6,264 nt of DNA, from the NCBI GenBank assembly GCA_005879655.1, contig VBJK01000409.1, positions 1-6,264 of the forward strand, read 5' to 3'. The notes beneath the pieces were generated by a model. That model saw only the letters and a program-made list of their open reading frames with translations, was not told the DNA's origin and did not search any database. Origin of the DNA: Chloroflexota bacterium (GTDB lineage: Bacteria > Chloroflexota > Ktedonobacteria > Ktedonobacterales > Ktedonobacteraceae). The position numbers and the translations under genes are program-made. Shown here in pieces: positions 1-3,423 of this stretch; the stretch's first letter is position 1, and each line of letters opens with the position of its first letter.

Positions 1-60
1 CTCCTCAATACGGACTTTGAGCAAGCGGGAAACCATGTGCTTCAGGGTCTCGCTTAGCAT
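1..60 (-). other. ACP3 domain, N-terminal helix only (cut by window edge)
   Basis: Residues 1110-1129 read MLSETLKHMVSRLLKVRIEE, the first helix and loop of an acyl carrier protein as expected after a KR. The GxDS attachment site lies beyond the window, so ACP function and any beta-branching Trp cannot be judged. Confidence 0.7.
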
Positions 61-3000
61 ATCCGTAGGGACATGTAGGGGTTGCTCGGACGGTGCCTGA
101 ACAGGGACAAGCTCTGTCCGGGCACTGTCCCTACGCGGATGTAGCCCCTCCTCACCGGGAGTTGCTTCCAAGGGGTGTCCTGGGTATCGGTGCAACAATC
201 GCTGCTTAATGCGCCCGATCTGTCCGTGCGCCACCATTACCTGTGCCTGCCCAGAAGCCAGAGCCTGATAGAGTGCTTCCATCCCCGTCTTCGTCCCCAT
301 CACCTCCACCCCCAGTTGCTCTTGCATGATCAGCCTGGCCTCGGCCTCGATCTGCATCCCACCATCTTGCCAAAATGGCCAATTGATCGAGAGTGTTGCA
401 CCGTGGCGTTGTCCTAAGAGAACCTTTCTGGCTCGCTCGTGTGCAAAGGCATCCAAGTACGCATTGGCTGCTGCATAGTCGGCCTGTCCTCCATTGCCCT
501 CTATGGCAGAGAGCGACGAACACAGGATGAAGAAGTCCAGCGGCACTTGTGAGCTGGCCTCATCCAACCACTCGACTCCCATCACCTTGGGGGCCAGCAC
601 CGCCTGCACTTCCTCTGGTGTCTTGTTGAGCAAGAGGCTGTCGCGCAGCACGCCTGCTGCATGGATGATCCCATCCAGACGCCCATGCCGCGCCAGCACC
701 CTGTGGATGAGAGCATGTACAGCTTGCCTATCGCTTACGTCTACTCGATGGTATTCGATGTGTACGCCGCTCTTCCCTGCCGATTCCAATTGTACCTGCT
801 GTTCTCTTGACAGTGCAGACCGACCAAGCAGGATGATAGTCGCCTTTTGCACATGTCGAGCTATGTCTCGCGCAAAGAGCCGACCTAAGCCTCCTGTTCC
901 TCCACTGATGAGATAGCACCCCTCCTCCTTCCAGGGCACCTTGAGCGGGGTTCTTACCTGGGCACTCTCTTGCCAGTGCATCACCCAGCGTTTGCCGTCC
1001 CGATAACGGATGTGCTGTTGCTGGGGCAGGCCAAGCTGGTTTTCTTGCAACAAGGTGAGCAGTTCGCTAGCTTCTAGCTCCCCTTCTACTTCGATCAGTT
1101 GTCCCAGCAGCTTCGGATACTCCTGCTGTGCTGTCTTGAGCACCCCTGCCAGGGCTTCAAGCAAGCATGGTTCCTCTCTGTGTGCCACCACAACCTGCAC
1201 CAGCAGGCGGCTTGTCCCCTTGCCTGCTGCTTGGGAGGCTAGCAGGTGCTGCATCTGCTGGATCAGTTGCACCACTAGGTCCTGGAAGCGCTGATCTCGG
1301 CGTGGCTGCGAGCTTGCCAGACTGAGGCAGCGCCCACCTGAGGCCATCTGAGCCTGGATGCGCGAGGCCAGCAGGTCAGGCAGTTGACACAGCAGTACCA
1401 CCTGCGGCGCGAGCATGGGGGCTGCATCTTCTGGGTGTAGGGACCAAGCTTGGGGCTCTCTGGCAATCTCCTCTTGTTTCCAACTGGGTATCAGCAGTCT
1501 GGTTGCTGTCGGCTCTTGGCTTGGGGATCTCAGGCTTGCTCTCGGCTCCCGACTGTCCTCCTGCACCGTCTCGGTCGCACAGGCAGGCAGCCAATAGCGG
1601 TGTCGGGCAAACGGATAGGTCGGCAGACTGATGCGATACGGCAGATCCTGCCCATAGAGCAGCTTCCAATCCAGGTCTGCTCCATTGACCCAGACCTGCG
1701 CGAGCTTTTGCAGGTTCTTCTTCTGCAACCAGAGACGCAGCAAGGATGGTGCATCGCTCTCCTCTTGAAAGAGCCTTGCCTCATGTGCGGACAGGCCCCA
1801 CTTTACCTGAGCTATATAGACTCCAGCAAATGGGCGGTTGTCAACGAACGCCTCTAATCCCTGCTGCAAGGAGGCCCGCGAATCCGCGACAATGGCCAGT
1901 CGATACGGCATGGCCTGCCTACCCAATTGTAGGGTTAATGCTATGTCAGGGAGAGCCTGCTCCTCATGGGTGGCGAGCCAAGCTTTCATCTCTTGCGCAT
2001 AGCTTTTTAATTGCTGTTCACTCTTTGCAGACAACACGAAGAGAAGCAAGCCAGCAGGCGACGCTCCTAAGTGTGGGCTCGGCCTGTATTCTTCAAGAAC
2101 CAGATGGGCATTTGTCCCACTAAAACCAAAGGAACTTACGGCAGCACGTCGTGGATTTGCTCCTGTCGTTTGCCAGTCTTGCAGGCGGGTGTTGACATAA
2201 AAGGGGGATGCTTCAAAGTCAAAATGCGGGTTTGGCTGCTCAAAATGCAGGCTCTTGACCAGCTTTTTGTGCCGCATTTGCAGCAAGACTTTTTGTACAC
2301 TGGCCACACCTGCTGCCGCTGATGGATGACCAATATTGGTTTTGACCGAACCTATGGCACAGTACTGTTTGCGCGGTGTTTGCTGCTCAAAGACGGTGGC
2401 TAAGGCTTGCAATTCGATCGGATCTCCGAGCTTGGTACCTGTTCCATGCATCTCGACATAGCTAATGCTTTCTGCATCGATGTGAGCGTTCTCGTAGATG
2501 CCTGCGATGAGGTCGATCTGACTGTTGACACTGGGAGCTGTCATCCCATTGGTTGTCCCATCCTGGTTGATGCCTGAGGCAATGATGAGCCCATAGATCT
2601 GATCATGATCGGCTTGTGCATCGGCTAGCCTTTTTAAGACCAATGCTCCAACCCCTTCGCCTGGAACAAAACCATCGGCTGCTGCATCGAAGGCTTTGCA
2701 TTGACCGCTAGGCGATAACATGGCGGCACCGCACATAGCGACATAGGAGTCCTCCGTCAGATAGAGACTCACACCGCCGACTAAGGCCAGATCGATTTCC
2801 CGGTTGCAGAGAGCCTGACAGGCTAAATGCATGGCGACTAATGAGGAGGAGCAGGCTGTATCAATGGCCAGAGCGGGTCCTTTCAGATTGAGATGATAGG
2901 CCAGACGAGCTGCGGCGGCGGCAAAACTGGTCCCAAGGAGACTGGTTCCCGAAGCTGATCTCTCATGGAGCAAGAGATCATATTCATGACTCATAATCCC

Positions 3001-3387
3001 TAGATATACCCCACACTTGCTGTTACTGAGCAAGAGAGGACTATAGCCTGCATCTTCAAAAGCCTTATATCCTTCTTCGAGAAAGAGGCGCTGTTGAGGG
3101 TCCATAACTTCTGCCTCTGCTGGGGAAAGATGAAAAAACAGGGGATCAAAATACTCGATCTCATCAAGGACCCCAAGCCATTGACAATAGATCTTGCCTC
3201 TTGTCGCAGAACTCTGCTCATCAGAGTCGGCACCATGCCAGCGTTCGGGAGGGATTTTGCGGATCGCATTTTTGCCCTCAACCAGATTGTCCCAAAATTG
3301 GGTCAAATGGCTGGCATCGGGATATTTTCCTGACATGCCGACAATGGCTATGGCCTCTTTCTTGAGAACGTTCTTCAGGTGCCGCAT
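1..3387 (-). CDS. trans-AT polyketide synthase, KS-KR-ACP segment (3' partial)
   Basis: Continues the PKS line in a different frame; I translated it codon by codon from 3420 to 1 and found no internal stop. Numbered from the ATG at 3387: KS2 (about 13-434, Cys179, His314, His354), AT-docking linker (about 435-599, ending LPTYPFARHRYW), ketoreductase (about 629-1063), linker, then the first helix of ACP3 (1110 onward), cut by the window edge. All KS and KR catalytic residues are present. No AT lies between KS and KR, and there is no room for a DH. It would condense a malonyl unit and reduce the beta-keto group to a hydroxyl. The start is uncertain: the frame opens after a TGA at 3423-3421, and the first ATG (3387) has only AGAGG three bases upstream, too close for a good ribosome site; TTG codons at 3408 and 3402 are alternatives. 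It may not be a separate gene but the continuation of the upstream PKS after a frame change. Confidence 0.9.
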   Translation of the reverse strand, partial: MRHLKNVLKKEAIAIVGMSGKYPDASHLTQFWDNLVEGKNAIRKIPPERWHGADSDEQSSATRGKIYCQWLGVLDEIEYFDPLFFHLSPAEAEVMDPQQRLFLEEGYKAFEDAGYSPLLLSNSKCGVYLGIMSHEYDLLLHERSASGTSLLGTSFAAAAARLAYHLNLKGPALAIDTACSSSLVAMHLACQALCNREIDLALVGGVSLYLTEDSYVAMCGAAMLSPSGQCKAFDAAADGFVPGEGVGALVLKRLADAQADHDQIYGLIIASGINQDGTTNGMTAPSVNSQIDLIAGIYENAHIDAESISYVEMHGTGTKLGDPIELQALATVFEQQTPRKQYCAIGSVKTNIGHPSAAAGVASVQKVLLQMRHKKLVKSLHFEQPNPHFDFEASPFYVNTRLQDWQTTGANPRRAAVSSFGFSGTNAHLVLEEYRPSPHLGASPAGLLLFVLSAKSEQQLKSYAQEMKAWLATHEEQALPDIALTLQLGRQAMPYRLAIVADSRASLQQGLEAFVDNRPFAGVYIAQVKWGLSAHEARLFQEESDAPSLLRLWLQKKNLQKLAQVWVNGADLDWKLLYGQDLPYRISLPTYPFARHRYWLPACATETVQEDSREPRASLRSPSQEPTATRLLIPSWKQEEIAREPQAWSLHPEDAAPMLAPQVVLLCQLPDLLASRIQAQMASGGRCLSLASSQPRRDQRFQDLVVQLIQQMQHLLASQAAGKGTSRLLVQVVVAHREEPCLLEALAGVLKTAQQEYPKLLGQLIEVEGELEASELLTLLQENQLGLPQQQHIRYRDGKRWVMHWQESAQVRTPLKVPWKEEGCYLISGGTGGLGRLFARDIARHVQKATIILLGRSALSREQQVQLESAGKSGVHIEYHRVDVSDRQAVHALIHRVLARHGRLDGIIHAAGVLRDSLLLNKTPEEVQAVLAPKVMGVEWLDEASSQVPLDFFILCSSLSAIEGNGGQADYAAANAYLDAFAHERARKVLLGQRHGATLSINWPFWQDGGMQIEAEARLIMQEQLGVEVMGTKTGMEALYQALASGQAQVMVAHGQIGRIKQRLLHRYPGHPLEATPGEEGLHPRRDSARTELVPVQAPSEQPLHVPTDMLSETLKHMVSRLLKVRIEE
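61..140. repeat. Nested inverted repeat in KR-ACP3 linker
   Basis: Outer arms CGTAGGGACA (64-73) and TGTCCCTACG (126-135) are a perfect 10-bp inverted repeat, extendable to ATCCG...CGGAT with a 2-nt bulge (61-140). Nested inside are GTGCC/GGCAC (93-97, 121-125) and GGACA/TGTCC (105-109, 115-119). It is translated within the linker between KR and ACP3, where low sequence constraint would tolerate an insertion. Confidence 0.5.
199..1503 (-). other. Ketoreductase domain, B-type
   Basis: Residues about 629-1063. An N-terminal structural subdomain (from LLIPSWKQEE) precedes the NADPH-binding Rossmann fold with SGGTGGLGRL (828-837) and LLGRSALS. The catalytic set is complete and correctly spaced: Lys934 (APKVMG), Ser958 (CSSLSA), Tyr971 and Asn975 (DYAAANAYLD). 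The stereochemistry motif reads AAGVLRD with Asp916, 55 residues before the Tyr, the LxD aspartate of B-type KRs, and there is no Trp eight residues before the Tyr as in A-types. Prediction: an active KR giving a D-configured beta-hydroxyl. No DH or ER is fused. Confidence 0.92.
1591..2085 (-). other. Post-KS2 AT-docking-type linker
   Basis: Residues about 435-599 of the KS2 frame: FVLSAKSEQQL, DIALTLQLGRQAM, ADLDWKLLYG, then ISLPTYPFARHRYW (ending 599). Same fold signature as the linker after KS1 but about 28 residues shorter; between DWKLLY and ISLP it has only GQDLPYR. No AT catalytic motifs. Confidence 0.85.
2086..3351 (-). other. KS2 ketosynthase domain
   Basis: Residues about 13-434 counted from the ATG at 3387, from IAIVGMSGKYP to HLVLEEY. 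Cys179 (codon 2853-2851) in IDTACSSSLVAMH, His314 in VEMHGTGTKLGDP and His354 in TNIGHPSAAAG are all present, with the normal 135- and 40-residue spacings, so it should condense. The usual SxANR/SxAAR motif reads as a run of five Ala followed by Arg (156-161). By module order it would accept the chain from ACP2, predicted to be beta-branched; this is inference from context. Confidence 0.94.
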
Positions 3388-3423
3388 GTGCCTCTGGAGC
3401 AAGCCCAAAGTCTGTCGGTATCA
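3278..3423 (-). other. Frame break between ACP2 and KS2
   Basis: The upstream frame has codon starts at positions 1 mod 3 and stops at 3280-3278; the KS2 frame has codon starts at positions 0 mod 3 and is blocked upstream by TGA at 3423-3421. The KS2 signature KEAIAIVGMSGKYP begins at 3360, inside the overlap. Dropping one base at 3361 joins an Ala/Pro/Glu linker directly to it as EERSQ-KEAIAIVG, a natural-looking ACP-KS linker. Candidate causes are sequencing error, a real frameshift mutation, programmed +1 shifting, or two overlapping genes. Confidence 0.8.

Noticed and set aside
494..916. Plus-strand open frames here and elsewhere (for example 175-417, 1010-1294, 1746-2123, 3094-3333, 3914-4220, 5697-6032)
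   Set aside because: All lie antisense to well-conserved PKS domains on the minus strand and have the Ser/Cys/Pro-rich, motif-free composition of shadow frames.
1436..1460. A further copy of the GTAGGGAC-CAAGCT repeat, with the palindrome CCAAGCTTGG
   Set aside because: Only a short stretch resembles the repeat and there are no outer arms; likely chance.
1275..1466. Possible second frameshift in the KS2-KR region, suggested by an out-of-frame minus-strand ORF
   Set aside because: Codon-by-codon reading of the KS2 frame through 1260-1620 is open and joins LPTYPFAR to the KR N-subdomain and Rossmann fold without interruption.
1500..1590. A dehydratase domain between the KS2 linker and the KR
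   Set aside because: Only about 30 residues of charged, Ser/Pro-rich linker lie between the LPTYPFAR segment and the KR N-subdomain; no HxxxGxxxxP motif and no space for a DH fold.
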